Shown here piece after piece: positions 1 through 11,264 of a DNA stretch of 64,000 nt. The notes beneath the pieces are model-generated. The model was not told where the DNA came from. It searched no databases and saw only the letters and a program-made list of their open reading frames with translations. The DNA is from Symbiodinium natans (taxonomy: Eukaryota; Sar; Dinophyceae; Suessiales; Symbiodiniaceae): the NCBI GenBank assembly GCA_905221605.1, contig CAJNDS010002767.1:57501-121500 (forward strand), given 5' to 3'. The first letter of the stretch is position 1; the number at the start of each line of letters is the position of its first letter. Position numbers and translations under genes: made by a program.

Positions 1-420
1 TTGTTGTCTGTATGCTATGTGTGTGTGGTGTTATGGAGTGCATGCGTGCAGGCGGGCGACGCGAGCGCGCGTGTGTGCGCCCGCGTTCGTGTGCTTGCGT
101 ATGTGCGTGTGTCTGTGTCTCTGTGCGTGCTAATGAGTGAGAGTGAGGGTGAGACTGAGAGTGAGAGTGAAAGTGAGACGAGTCTGAGTGAGAGTGAGAC
201 TGAGTGTGAGACTGAGAGTGTGTGAGTGTGCGCGCGAGAGAGTGTGTGTGTGAGAGAGTGTGGGCGTGTGTGTGTGTGTGTGGGTGTGTGTGTGTGTGTG
301 TGTGTGTCTGTGTGTGTGTGTCTGTGTGTGTGTGCGCGTAACTGCGTGCTGCAAGTGTGTGAGGGAGAGAGAGGAGTGAGGAGCGAGGAGTGAGGAGAGA
401 GGAGTGTGACAAGATTGCCC
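1..420. repeat. GT/GA-rich simple-sequence tract
   Basis: Alternating purine-pyrimidine DNA: runs of GTGT and GCGC, a GAGTGAGA-rich block around 135-230, a near-pure (GT)n stretch around 240-335, then GGAGTGAG repeats to about 410. Open frames here translate to Cys/Val, Ser/Glu or Thr/His runs only, so I read it as microsatellite, not gene. Long alternating GT/GC tracts can adopt Z-DNA; that is general knowledge, not shown here. Confidence 0.9.
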
Positions 421-2961
421 ATCCTTCGAACTTTGCTTGCTCCAAGGTCAGTGCTGCCCAGTCCACGAACTCTGATGAGGCTGAGAGAACCCCCCGGCCT
501 TAGTGTCTCTAATGAACTCTCAAGTCCTTGACCGTCTATACCCGCCTAACTCCGAGCGTCCTCAAGCTCTCACAAGCTCTCAAAGTTGCGACACCGCGCC
601 TGAGCCCCGAGTCACCCAGATTCCTTTGCAGCGGAAATTGCTTAGATGCTCACGGTTTAAGCTTCAGAATTTACGTGGTTGCCGTTTGGCTGCAAGGTCA
701 AGAGTGTAGGGTTTTCATACCACTCAAGCAACCTTGAGACGAACTGCTTTTCGTCGGTGAAGATTGGCTTCAAATTCAAAAGTGTGCAGGTGCGGGGCTG
801 GAGGCCTTCGGTTTAGGTCTCCGGGAGGGGAAGGGCTGCATGTTGCCACCAAGACTTGGATGAGAATGCAACGTATGTTCCTCGGAGCTCCTTGCAGGGA
901 GTGAGCTCGAACGCCAAACTGCTTTGTTGCTCGTGGATTCTGAGTGTTCACGGGTTCTCAGGACCACCGAATCCGCTAGTTATTCTTTCGTGACGCCGGC
1001 TAAACGTCGCTAAAACCCTACTTAACGTGCTACTCAAACAGCAACCCCCCCCCCCCCCCTGCTCCCCTCACCTCGAGGATCCCCCACAGTCTTGCCGGGG
1101 AACGCGACGCCCAGCTTCGGCTGGCCGGTGGGATCCAGGGCCGCCACAAGGGCGGTCGCGGATCCAAAAGAGTGCGTGGTCTGGCGATGGGGCTTCGCGA
1201 CTGGGGCTCTATAAGAAGGAAACCTATGTCAGGCCTTGATGTGCATGATTGGCCCCATGATACTCAGGACTTTGAAGTTTGGTGTTCATGTCTCTCTACG
1301 ATGACTCTTGTAAATCTCTGGCAGGACTCCCCCTACTGGTGGTTGACCCAAGACAACACGACGACCGAAGACAACCGAAACGCCAGAATGGTAGAACATG
1401 GTACAGAAAAAGGTACAAAAAAGCTCTGCCGCGTGCCTTGTAGCCCTCTGACAGCATCAGCTTCGCTCGGGCTTCGGCTTCCAGGCCAGCCTTGCAAGCC
1501 AAGATCACCCCAGGATCACCCTAGTGACAAGAACATGGAAGGAAAAACATACAGTCTTTAAAGCTCTGGGTTTTCGGCTTGGAGTTCACCGCTTCGGGAG
1601 GGTTGAGCAGAATCTAGGCCACTGGAGAGGCTGAAGCGGGGTGTTCTCGACACTACGTCCGAGACTGCAGGCCGGATGTGGCATTTGATGTGGCTCCTTG
1701 GCTCTTTTGGAGCATGCGCAAAAAAACAAACTGCCAGTACCAAGATACCCCAGAGCCTAGAGCCCCAACTCCTCAAAGACTCATGCTTTCGACCTTCTCA
1801 ACTTAAAGCCTTAAAGCCTCGAAGCAGGCTGGCTCAGGATGCACAGCTCACCAAGGCAGCGCAAGTACTACGTGGATGCATTTTGGGCCCCTTGAAGCAG
1901 GTGGTCTGGAATTCTTGCCAACCCTCTGCGTAGAGTTGAAGCTATCAAGGCTCTAAGCTGAAGAAGAGGAAGCTTGACATAGTTAAAGATAAACCATCCT
2001 TCATAGCATCGGGCATTTCTCAAAAGCCAAGGGGAAAGCAGGGCTTGAGCTTGTCAGCCTGGAACTGTGTCTGCTCTCCGGTGATGCGCGCGCCTTGCCT
2101 GCCGAGACTGTAATCTGCGAAGTCTAAACCTGAAACAATCTTGCGGACCCTGGTTCCACAGAGCCCGAAGCCACGAAGCAAGCTTTGGACCTCACACAAA
2201 ATCCGAATCCGATGCGCAAAGCTCAATCAGTCTAAGCCCTGTACACGCAAGCGAACATTGCGGCCGGTTCAAAGAATGCGTGCGCACAGGAACGGGCAAA
2301 CCAGATCCCCAACCGTGAACCGAACAACAAGCCCTGCAATGCCCTGCAGCCTTCCAAAAGCCGAAAACCCCATCAGCTACGAGCTGCATGAGCTCATCTG
2401 CAAACGCTCGTGGGTCGAGACCAAATCGCCATTGCCACTCTCCAACACCATCGGCAACACCTGCTGGGGGTGTTGAGTTTTTGGAGGGTTGCTGGGCTTG
2501 GAAGGATCAGAGGTTTGGGATTCGGGGATCAAGGTCGAGGCTGGGGATCTTGGCTTTTGGAAGTTTTGGCGGGGTGGAAGAGGGGGGGGGGGGGGTTGGG
2601 TGACTGGAAACTGCGCTTAAACCCAAAAGTGCTGTAGTGTCGAAGCCCAAGACCCGAAAGATACAAATCTTCTTGAAGGGGACCTCAAACTGACGCCTAA
2701 AGACCGTGCAAACAGAAGTGCTTTCAAGGGTTCGAATCGACTCGAATTGAAATTCATTTCTGATAAATTCACCTCTACACTTGGCCGAGTCTTGGCTTGC
2801 GGTTAAAGCTGCTCTTTCTAGGAATTTCCCCTCTCCCCCCCGCGCTGTCAGCGCGCCACTGCCTTGGATAGTCTGCGGAACCAAGGAACTTGAGGGGATA
2901 TCCGAGATTAAATATTGTTTCTCCTTCTTCTTCTTACTCTTTTGTATTTACTCTCTTCTAG
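421..2961. other. Gene-poor stretch with homopolymer tracts
   Basis: I find no exon here that I can defend. It contains a C-tract at about 1046-1060 and a G-tract at about 2582-2595. The stretch 1084-1220 is GC-rich and reads through in more than one frame, and a weak minus-strand exon-like stretch lies at about 2055-2130. Neither has convincing splice sites on both sides. Confidence 0.5.
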
Positions 2962-4447
2962 ATGCTGCTCCGCTACTTGCATTATCTCAAGCATTCTTGA
3001 GAAGCTGTTGAGGCTGCCTGCAGCGCTGCCATTGGCACAAAGGAAGAAGCTGTCTTCGCCTCCCGAAGATGCCTCAAACGCTGGAGAGGGGGTCTTGAAA
3101 TTGGATGTCAGAGGGTTTTGTGACGCCTTAGTACGAGAACAGACAAGAAGACTCGTCAAGGCACGTAACACATTTGAGTTCACTCAGCTGGCAGCTAGCA
3201 TTCCATTCCATGCGACTTGAACCTAACATAAAGGCGGTCAAGAGAAGGAAGCGTCAGGTTAGGAGTTCTCGTTGCCTACGAGCTTCTAGTTGGACACGCC
3301 GCTTTGACGAGTCACTTGACCGTCTTGAACCCGAGTTTCGGAGTTTCGTACATTCGGCTGAAAACTTCTCTTGTCACTCTGGCCTGGCGGAAGGAAGACG
3401 AAGCTGGAATCTGCTTGTCGTATCACGCACTGGATCTGGTACGAAAAGGGTCTGGTGAGTTGTCACAGTGTTTCCAACATGGGGCCGCGTCCAGCAGTCG
3501 CATGGGGGCCCTTTGGCAGTTTTCGGTGGCACGAAGAAATGCTCATGAAATGCTCATGAAATCTCATGAAATAAGCTTCTCCCAATTCCCTGAGCCATGG
3601 CGAAAGCTCTTCGCAGAACTGCCATTATGCCTCAAACGACAAGCACGATGTCATGCTGCCGAAAGAAGGGCTAGGGTCTAGAGCCTTGAGTGACTGTTGC
3701 GTGCGGTGATACCTTTGAAGAAAGGCATGGGGGAACAAACAAACGGCATTCCTGCATGCCCTCAATCCTCAAATTTTCATGTCCATTACCGGGCGGGGGA
3801 TCGGTAGCTTCATTGAGGGCTGAGTGCCTTCTGCGGGTGGGGCATCTGGTGTGAGCCGCAGAGCAGCCGAAAGCCACATTCCTCGGCGCAGCGCACTCAA
3901 GCAAGGAGAGCGGTTCGAGCTTCCAGTGGAGGGTGTAAGCCCATCTGCTTTAGAGCTGACAATGAGGAGCTGAAACAGTGACCTTCCCCAAAATCTCCCC
4001 TCCCACGGCTCTGAATGGCAAGCGCAAAGAGCAAAACACAGACACGTTCAACAACACCGTATCATCACAAAAAACACAAACAGAAACACCTAAGGAACAA
4101 TACATGACAGGTGGTGTTGTTTGACGAGCATCAATGCAATTGAGTCTTTGCACTTACGATGTCACATACTTGATTCAGGAATTTCCGATTATTCGAAAAA
4201 TGCACGGCTTAAATGGAGTTCAAAACCTAAACGATTCAATATTTTCGCCGACCTTCGTTTGTCCCCAAATCATCATGATCAAAATCCCATTCCTTAGAAT
4301 CACATTCTCATATATTCTCAGAATCTCAAAGACATTGCGGCTCAGCATCTGCTGGAGACACCGGTGGCATCTGCTCGCGACCTGGCCCGGCACGGCAGCC
4401 AGAAAGTCAGAGTGGCGCTAGAGGGCGTCGACATCGTGTGCATCCAT
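2962..4447 (+). CDS. Two-exon fragment of an unidentified gene
   Basis: Exon 1 (2962-3160) follows a long pyrimidine tract ending TTCTTCTAG. It holds one leftover base plus 66 open codons (motifs LEKLLRLPAALPLAQRKK, GVLKLDVRGFCDALVRE) and ends at a GC donor, GTCAAG|GCACGT. Exon 2 (4322-4447) follows TATTCTCAG, is exactly 42 codons (ETPVASARDLARHGSQKV, ALEGVDIVCIH) and ends at a good GT donor, CAT|GTAAGC. Both junction phases are 0, so the exons can join directly, though others may lie between. The composition is that of a soluble helical protein. I do not recognise the family. Start and end of the gene were not found. Confidence 0.45.
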
Positions 4448-5201
4448 GTAAGCTTCGTAGAAAACACACGACTTCACGCCTGTTCACTACATGTTAACAA
4501 GCTGAAGCCAGAAACTTCGGCTACGAAGTGCCAGCAAACGGAAAGAGACCTGGTTGGATGCAGCACTTAGCATTTTACGTGGGGGCAGAACCCCTGAACT
4601 GCATTGCAAGCTGAGGTCAGGGCGCACGTTTTGGAACAACTGCAGGACGTAGTCTGGCCAAAAAGCCGGCAGCCTAGGTACGGGACATCAACAAAACGGG
4701 GCGGCTGGGTTTAGGCTTGAAGTTCGGTGGCGAGCCCCTCAACTTTAACCCCTAAGCCCAAGGTGTTGTGGGCGATGGGTTTGGCCACAGGGCTTTAGCA
4801 TATGTTTCTGCATATCAGTCAATAACAAGCTTCGTAACGAGCACGACAAACACTGAAGGTGCAAAGCGCCTGGCAACATGTGAGCCTTCGCTATTTAGGA
4901 AGGCCCTGAACATGAGGAAGGCACGGCCCGTCAGACGCTTAGGCCCTAAGAACAGGTGTAGCTCTAATTAAGTTGCAGTAAGGGTTCAAGATCTCGGGGT
5001 TTTCGCCACAGGGTGCATATGATTTGTGACGGTCAGGGCCCTGGAAGCATGTTGATTGATGGCCAAGCAGCTGCCGCCCACATCCTGCACGTGATGCCAA
5101 GCTAAGTGCCAGTTTGTAATACATCTGGTCACTCGGGCCTTTCAAGTACGACTCGCATGACTTCTATAGAACTAGCATTCGCAGCAACTAGGCAAGAGCC
5201 C
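4448..5201. other. Intron or intergenic sequence
   Basis: Possible tiny plus-strand exons (for example 4785-4858, bounded by CACAG and GTGCAA) are too weak to call. I see nothing else up to the TA/C tract that starts the next element. Confidence 0.4.
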
Positions 5202-5332
5202 ACATATATATATATATGCATATATACATATATATGCTCACCCCCCCCCCCCCCCCCCCATGATCTAGGTCGGAGGGCCTTTCGAGCACATCAAAGCGAG
5301 ATTTAAACCTAATTCGGAATGTATATTAAAGG

Positions 5333-6820
5333 CCACACCCTCTGAGAACCTCATTCGTAGTGCAATTTATTTAGAAATCTAAATTTGCCTATTAACAGCC
5401 GCACCCTATAAAATCCTCTTCTGGGGCCTGCCTGTCCGTAACAAAATCTCACAAGAACTTTGTTTGCAGAGGTTACAGCCTCAGAAATCCTCATCTGGGC
5501 ATCCTTCTTAGTTTATTGAAAAACTGCTTCTATATAAGAAACCCACATCCTAGGAAAAGAATTCTATACTTACAGGCCACACCCTATGAAATCCTCTTCT
5601 GGGCCCTCTGAATGAAAATTCAGTAGACTTGTGCATGACAAAGCCACAGCTTCGTTCGTAATTAACCCAAGAAAAAAACATACTAAGAGGCCCAGCCCCA
5701 AGACATCCTCTTCTAAGCCTCATTGGTTAATACCAATTTAGAATTTTATGTTTTTCCCACACCCTATGAAACCCTCCTCTGGCCCCATTCGTAATGAACT
5801 GAAACGTAATTTGATTTGGTATTGTAAACCCACACCCTAAGAAGTCCTCTTCTGGGCTTCGTTCGTAATAAAACCCAAGTAAAGCAAGTGTATATTAAGA
5901 GGCCCAGGACATCCTCCTCGCAATGAAACCGAGTTAGAATTTGATATTGCAGACCACACCCTATGAAATCCCTGTCTGGCCCCTATTTGTAATGAAGATT
6001 AATTAGAAGTCTGTACTATAAAGCCACACCCCAAGAAATCTTCATCAGACCTTCGTTTGTGATTGGACTTATTTTGGATTTGCCTAGATGCTTGTATGAT
6101 AAAACCACACCATTCTGGGGCCTGTTCGTAACAGAATCCCATAAGAAGTTTATAGTTCTAGGTAAGAAGCCCACACCCTAAGAAGTTCTGATCTAGGCTA
6201 GGTTCGTATGTAACTTTTTGACCGTTTATATCATCTTCTGAGCCCCCATGCGCATTTAAATGCACTTACAATTCCATATTTAACAGCCACACCCTATGAA
6301 ATCCTCTTCTGGGGCCTCTTAATGAAATGTCAATAGGCTCAATAGCCTTGTGTATGACAAAGCCACAGCTTCGTTCGTAAAAACAAACCAAGTAAAACAA
6401 AAAACATATTAAGAGGCCACGCCCTTCTAAGCCTTCTAAGCCTCATTCGTTATTACCTCTTTGGAATTAGTCTGAAATTCTCCTCTGGCCCCGCTTCGTT
6501 ATGAAATGTTATTTGAGGTTTCCACGAAAACACCACACCCTCAGAAATCCTCATCTGGACTTCGTTTGTGATTCCACTTAAATAGGATTTCAAATCAAGA
6601 GGCCACACCCCAAGACATCCTCTTTTAAGCCCCACTCATAATTAATAGAATTGCAGGTCCACATCCTCAGAAACACACCCTAAGAAACCCTCTCTTAAAC
6701 TCAATATCTTTTAATATTGCTTTTTATATTAAGACGCCACATCCCAAGACATCCTCTTCTACGCCTCATTCGTTAATAAATCTAATGGAACTTTACATGT
6801 TAACGCCACGCCCTACATAC
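5333..6820 (+). repeat. Degenerate 60-80 bp AT-rich satellite
   Basis: About 17 diverged units share the core CCACACCCTATGAAATCCTC followed by TTCTGGGCCTC and a TTCGTAATGAA-like stretch. Unit starts include about 5333, 5398, 5575, 5756, 5828, 5951, 6022, 6169, 6284, 6532, 6600 and 6735. A longer block at 5575-5700 is repeated at 6284-6420 (both contain GCATGACAAAGCCACAGCTT or its TGT variant), giving a higher-order period near 709 bp. No open frame follows the repeat, so it is non-coding. Confidence 0.85.
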
Positions 6821-6949
6821 CGAACAGGCTGAATTTGCATTAAAACGAAAGGGCGGGTGTGTTTGTGTGTTTTTGCTGTGTGTGTGCAAGGCAGTCACAC
6901 TAAAAGAAACAACTTATAACAACACACATGCTGTATATAAGAAAAGCAA

Positions 6950-7348
6950 TTTTGCAAAACTTGCTAACAATCCCAAAATCCAAGAATCCAAAAACTCAAA
7001 AACTCAAAACCATGGAGCCGGAAGGCCGCCTTTTTTGGATTTGGTGGTTTTCTCGGCTTTTTCTGAAAAATGAAAAACAAACCATGTGTTTTCTTTGATG
7101 TGACTCTCAAGGGGGTTGAAAATCCAAAAAAACACGAGGGCTTTTTGGATTTTGAATGAAAATCCAAAAACAACCATGTGGTTTCTATTTTTGAGGCCAG
7201 GAACAAGTACCCAACAAAAACACATGTGTTTTTTTGGATTTCCCAAAAAAAAGAAAAACCTCGAGAACACCACAAAATCCAAAACAGGCGGCCTCCCGGC
7301 TCCATGGTTTTGAGTTTTTTTGATTTTTTTAAAGCAAATTTTGCAAAA
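6950..7348. repeat. Long inverted repeat (hairpin) with nested stem
   Basis: Left arm 6950-7092 and right arm 7217-7348 are reverse complements with scattered mismatches; both contain CTCAAAACCATGGAGCCGG or its complement. The loop of about 125 bp holds a second stem, AAAATCCAAAAA...TTTTTGGATTTT, near 7120-7160. Weaker pairing extends outward toward 6880 and 7400. Frames on both strands look alike (Phe/Lys/Pro-rich) because of the symmetry and are not genes. Confidence 0.9.
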
Positions 7349-7677
7349 AAGGTGCTTTTTGCATACAATTCTGTGTTTATAAGCCCGTCCTATGCAAATA
7401 ATTCACACACATGTTCACTAAATTGCATGTTCGCACGTTTTTTTCGGTGTTTTTGTAGGTGATGATGTGCGAGTAGTGCTAAACACACACGTTTTTCACT
7501 ATTCACAGGTTTTCTCACATACGATTAGACTTGCAAAAACAGCACATCGCCTGACATAGCCAGCATGTCATTTTAAACAATATTGACGAGGGGTTTTTAT
7601 AGGGACAAAGAAAAACCTAGATCATGGGGGGGCGGGGGGGGGGGGTGGTGACCATATATATATATATACATATATAA

Positions 7678-8187
7678 GTAAACCAACGCAAAACATGTCA
7701 TGAACAGGAAAGCATGGGCTGAACATCCTCAGCGGCCTGAACACGGAACAGGTTCTCTTGGATCTCTTTCTTCTGAGCCGAATGCAGAAAACCCTGCCTG
7801 GGTAAGTGCTTGCATGCGGGAAGAGAACGGAGCTCTTCGCTTCGCGACCTTCAGCAGCTCGCTGATTCGAGGAGGTCTGAGGGTTTTGGAGTCTATCAGC
7901 GACTAGCACTTCAGGATTACTACAAATGTAGCGGCTAAAGTGGCTTTTGAGGTTCAGGCTTCGGGAGTTGGTGGTTTGAGGCTCAATCTGACCAGCCGGC
8001 TCTGCGCATGCAGAGGCTGCTAAGGTGGGAACGCATCTTGGGCATGTCCTCAAAGGATTGTGCTGCCACAAACATAAGGGTGCCAATGCATGCAAGCGCA
8101 AGGGAGGTACATTGGCTAAAGCTCTAGCCCTAGAATGAGGCCCGCCGTTTAACTACATCGTGTTGAGGTTTAAGCCCTGCAAATCCT
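7678..8187. other. Short stretch with one weak exon candidate
   Basis: A plus-strand frame at 7700-7801 begins with ATG and ends at a strong donor, CTGG|GTAAGT (motif GSLGSLSSEPNAENPAW). The opposite strand is also open, so I do not call it. Confidence 0.3.
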
Positions 8188-9439
8188 CTATAACTTTTCA
8201 CTATGTGCGTGTGTCCGCTCATTCACTGCTTCACGTTTTCGTGCCACCACACCACCTTCAGACACAGCTTCCCTCATGTGGACTAGCGTGACCAGCGATG
8301 TATAAGTCCCTGCCTTCTCACCGGCACGATGAACAAACTCGGAATGATGGAAGTAATTCGTGGGATGGATCTGATGGCGACAGCATCCCGAGATGATGAT
8401 CAAGTTACCGCTATATAGGATGCGCTTGGAGAGGCTAGGTCGTACTGTAAGCAAGCAGTCGGTAAGAACATCGTCTACAACCTCGGCCCAACATAGCCCT
8501 CCTATCTGGTGCTGCAAGCTCCTTCATGTCCGTATTTGCACCTGCATTTGGTGTTGATGGTGTTGAGCATGTGCAGCTTGGAGCCATGGGTCTAAGCTTG
8601 ATGTCCGAAGCCACCCTTTGCTTTCCACACCCGAGGCTCCTGAATGACGGGCTCCTGCGAATCATCCTGCACGCCCTTCTTCTTAGCGTTCTTCTCATCC
8701 GTCTGTCCAGGTGCTGAGCTCATATTCCGAAAGAAGCCCAACAAAGTCTTCTCACCCTCACCCCCCTTTGGTGACCCTAAGCGGCCTGGAGTGAAGGCAC
8801 GACAGGGGTGGGGTCTCGGATACTTCGGCTTCTTCTTGCTGGAACTCCCCTACATTGCAAACCCCCAAAAAATCTACGACAGCAAAGTACTAGCTGAGCA
8901 GCTGCAGATGCCAAAAACAACATGAAAAAAAAAACACCTCAAACCATCCCAAAGCCCAAAGCCCAAAGCCCAAAGCCCAGCGCCTTCTTGAGGGCTTCAG
9001 CCAAACTGAGCTCTTGGTTGATGGCAGCTGGGGCCGAAATCTGCCTCAACCAACGCTGGCTTATGCGCTGCCTCTGTTTAAGACATAGGATTTGGTTTAG
9101 AATGGTTTGGGATTGAAGAATGGTGCCTTTTCTCTGAGCTGCCGTGGCGCGCTCCAGAGACTACGCGCCTGCACTCACCATCTTCGGCCCTATGGTTCTC
9201 AGAGAAGATGGACCTGAATCCTAAACCAGAAAGAGCCCTAAGAAAAAATCGCCCGGGCACCGATTGAAGGAGTGGGTCTCCGTCTCCAGCCCGCTGTCTT
9301 GCTCCTTCTTGCTTTTGATGCGATTTTTTGGGGCTGTACATGTCTCGGGATCGATCATTCAGTTTCCCCAGTTCTGTTTACCGGATCATCGGAGTCATCG
9401 GCAAGCTCGACAGGCCAGATGACACGTTCGCATGGGAGG
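8188..9439 (-). CDS. Unidentified basic, charged protein (six exons)
   Basis: Reading leftward, five exons join with agreeing phases: 9439-9382 (CERVIWPVELADDSDDP, ends GATCCG|GTAAAC), 9333-9261 (QKIASKARRSKTAGWRRRP), 9213-9179 (PSSLRTIGPKM, donor ATG|GTGAGT), 9073-8984 (RQRISQRWLRQISAPAAI, then AINQELSLAEALKK; GC donor AAG|GCGCTG) and 8849 to about 8640 (SKKKPKYPRPHPCRAF, LLGFFRNMSSAPGQ, DEKNAKKKGVQDDSQEP). Introns are 47-130 nt. A 330-nt open frame at 8517-8188 (REAVSEGGVVARKREAVNE, stop at 8188) probably supplies the C-terminus, but its junction is unclear. The product is rich in Lys/Arg/Ser/Pro, as in nuclear or RNA-binding linkers. No domain is recognised. Confidence 0.6.
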
Positions 9440-10604
9440 CTGTAGACTATGTGTTCGGGTTGTCTTCTGTTCTTTGCAGCCCCGAGAAGGGCTAGTGCGG
9501 CTAGTGGCAGCTCGCGATCTCACATTTGGAGCTTTCCTTGTCGGGCCCAGAACCCAGCCACAAGCAGAGCAAGGGCGCACTCCTAAATGCCGAGGTCATG
9601 ATGTCTAAGCAGGCCTATCCTCGAACCCTGGCTCCTGCAATCCTTTCGGCAGCGGCAGCGGTGTCGGCGTGGATGGGGCCTTTGAGCCAGGGCTTTTTGG
9701 CGTGTCGACCTGGGGCTCCGGCTGGACATTCAGGAACCTAACGTTCTAATTGGGGCCGACAGGCCGACGGCTTTTGCAACTCAACATGTTTTGTAATGTG
9801 ATGTTGGCTTCGTGGCTTGGGGTCTTCTTCTTTTTGTTTAGGGTCGAGAAGCCTTTCAGGTTGGGCTTCCTTGCAAGGTCTTGTTTCTGATGGCTTATGA
9901 AGGAGTGGCTCCGGAAATCTCGGCTAGCTGCAAGCTTGTGCCGGATGTCGGCTTGTTGCGGCCTGTGGAACCTTTTTGAACCACTATAGGATCAGGAGAC
10001 CTCCAACCAAGCGAAAGAAGGAGGAAAACGCACATAAGATCGTAGGTCGGCACTCGACCTTTTTCGCCTTTAGCAATTTGACCTATGGTCCCTCTGAATC
10101 CCTAAATCTGGTGCCGCACCTTCAGATGACCAACACCGATGCATTGACCTTTACACACACTTTGAGGCCTTCAAGGCCTACATTCTTCCGAAGCAATGGG
10201 CCTCGGCCCGCGCTTGGCGCATCTTCTTTCGGAGGAGGAACTTAAGCGAGGCCTGGGCGTGGACCTGTGCGGGGATCTCCTATTACAAAGGCTTTTCTGC
10301 CAGGACAGTGTGTTTTTGCGGGATCCCAATTTTCGGGATTTGTGATTGGGATTGGGGTCACGTTGGGTGGGGTCGGTTGTCGAGGTAAGTTTGTCCTGTT
10401 CACATACTCATCACGGCAACAACCTCAATCCCAACTCCTAGACTTCAGTTCAGCAATGCAAATTTGCATTCGCCTGAAGATGGCTTGAGCCGGCCACGAG
10501 CTTTTGAAGCTGGAACGCCAGGACTTCCTCTCCTCGGGCCTGGACGCTGCAACTCAACCCAATTCAACCCAAGCCTGGGTGGCTCTTGGGCATCTACGTG
10601 AAGG
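9440..10604. other. No supported gene
   Basis: Short open frames occur on both strands, for example 9526-9741 and 9976-10245 on the plus strand. None has a convincing acceptor-donor pair. Upstream exons of the neighbouring minus-strand gene may lie here. Confidence 0.4.
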
Positions 10605-11260
10605 TCATTGGCAAAAGCGAATAGTCAGTCGCACAAAGTGGCTACTGAAGTATTGAGGAGACGAAACTTTTGCAACAGCAAGTATTCCAGAACAAATGCC
10701 TAGATGAAAAATGACCACCCCCAGCTTTGCCTCTGGGGAGTTGTCCCGGCTCTTCTCCACGAGACCGTTGGTCTTTGACTTTGCACACATCGTGACAACT
10801 CCTCATGGGCGTTGGCTTGGGTTTACAAGATTGGGGTATTCAGAGATTGGGACTGCTAATTGGACATGGACGATGTCAAGGCGAACTCCGAACTCATTCA
10901 TGGCAAGCCCGATTCGGTCCCGCATTCTTTTGAACAACGCTGTTTGGTGTCCACTCCGGGTCAGGTCAGGTTAGTGCATCCCTGAAACAACGCCCCATGC
11001 ACTTCGGAAACTGTTGATTGGAACACTTGCAGGGCTGGGTAATGGACCGATTCAGGTCGACTGAGCTGCCCACAGAATGTGCGTAGGCACTGTCCGAGTG
11101 CTCAAAGAATGGAAGTTGCACAGGCAAAGGAGCCAGTCAGTCCGCGTGCTTGCGAATGCAACTCAAGTCGGTGTGCGTTCCTGTAAACTTACCAAATTTG
11201 TGCAGTGGCACTTCCTTGCTTGAGCCATCGTGAATGTTGCAAAACAAGAGCATGTAGGAC
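10605..11260 (-). CDS. Unidentified gene, C-terminal part
   Basis: The clearest exon is 10953-10827: one leftover base plus 42 codons (ALFKRMRDRIGLAMNEFG, VRLDIVHVQLAVPISEYP), ending CTT|GTAAAC. A following open frame to the stop at 10605 (NGLVEKSRDNSPEAKLGVV) fits as a last exon after an acceptor ending CAAAG. An upstream exon near 11250-11184 ends in a strong donor, TTTG|GTAAGT; its frame is undecided. The plus strand is also open over 10711-10974, so the orientation rests on splice signals and composition. The family is unknown. Confidence 0.45.
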
Positions 11261-11264
11261 AAAG

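Larger units (their letters stand above)
5202..7677. mobile_element. AT-rich element with terminal inverted repeats
   Basis: The left end (5202-5270) reads a TA-rich tract, a C-tract of about 19, then ATGATCTAGGT. The right end (7615-7677) is its inverted copy: ACCTAGATCAT, a G-tract with one interruption, then GGTGACCA and a TA tract. Between them are about 2.35 kb of AT-rich DNA holding a degenerate satellite (5333-6820) and a large hairpin (6950-7348). No transposase-like frame is present, so if it is mobile it is non-autonomous. A target-site duplication cannot be told from the TA tracts. It could instead be a structural or boundary element, or two simple tracts that are inverted by chance; the shared 11-bp inner end and the matching order of three tract types argue against chance. 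Confidence 0.6.

Noticed and set aside
15-422. 135-codon minus-strand frame of Thr/His/Ser repeats, and similar frames at 1-225 and 130-354
   Set aside because: It is the translation of the GT/GA microsatellite; no non-repeat sequence is encoded.
1084-1240. GC-rich patch considered as rRNA or coding relic
   Set aside because: No conserved rRNA word was recognised, several frames are open and no splice signals bound it.
6964-7368. 134-codon minus-strand frame (and two others) in the hairpin
   Set aside because: It is an artefact of the inverted repeat: the same Phe/Lys-rich text reads on both strands, with no splice sites or family likeness.
11175-11240. GATGGCTCAAG followed by a good donor, considered as a leader-like 5' end
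   Set aside because: The match to the leader is shorter still and lies inside an exon-like stretch; nothing marks a transcript start.
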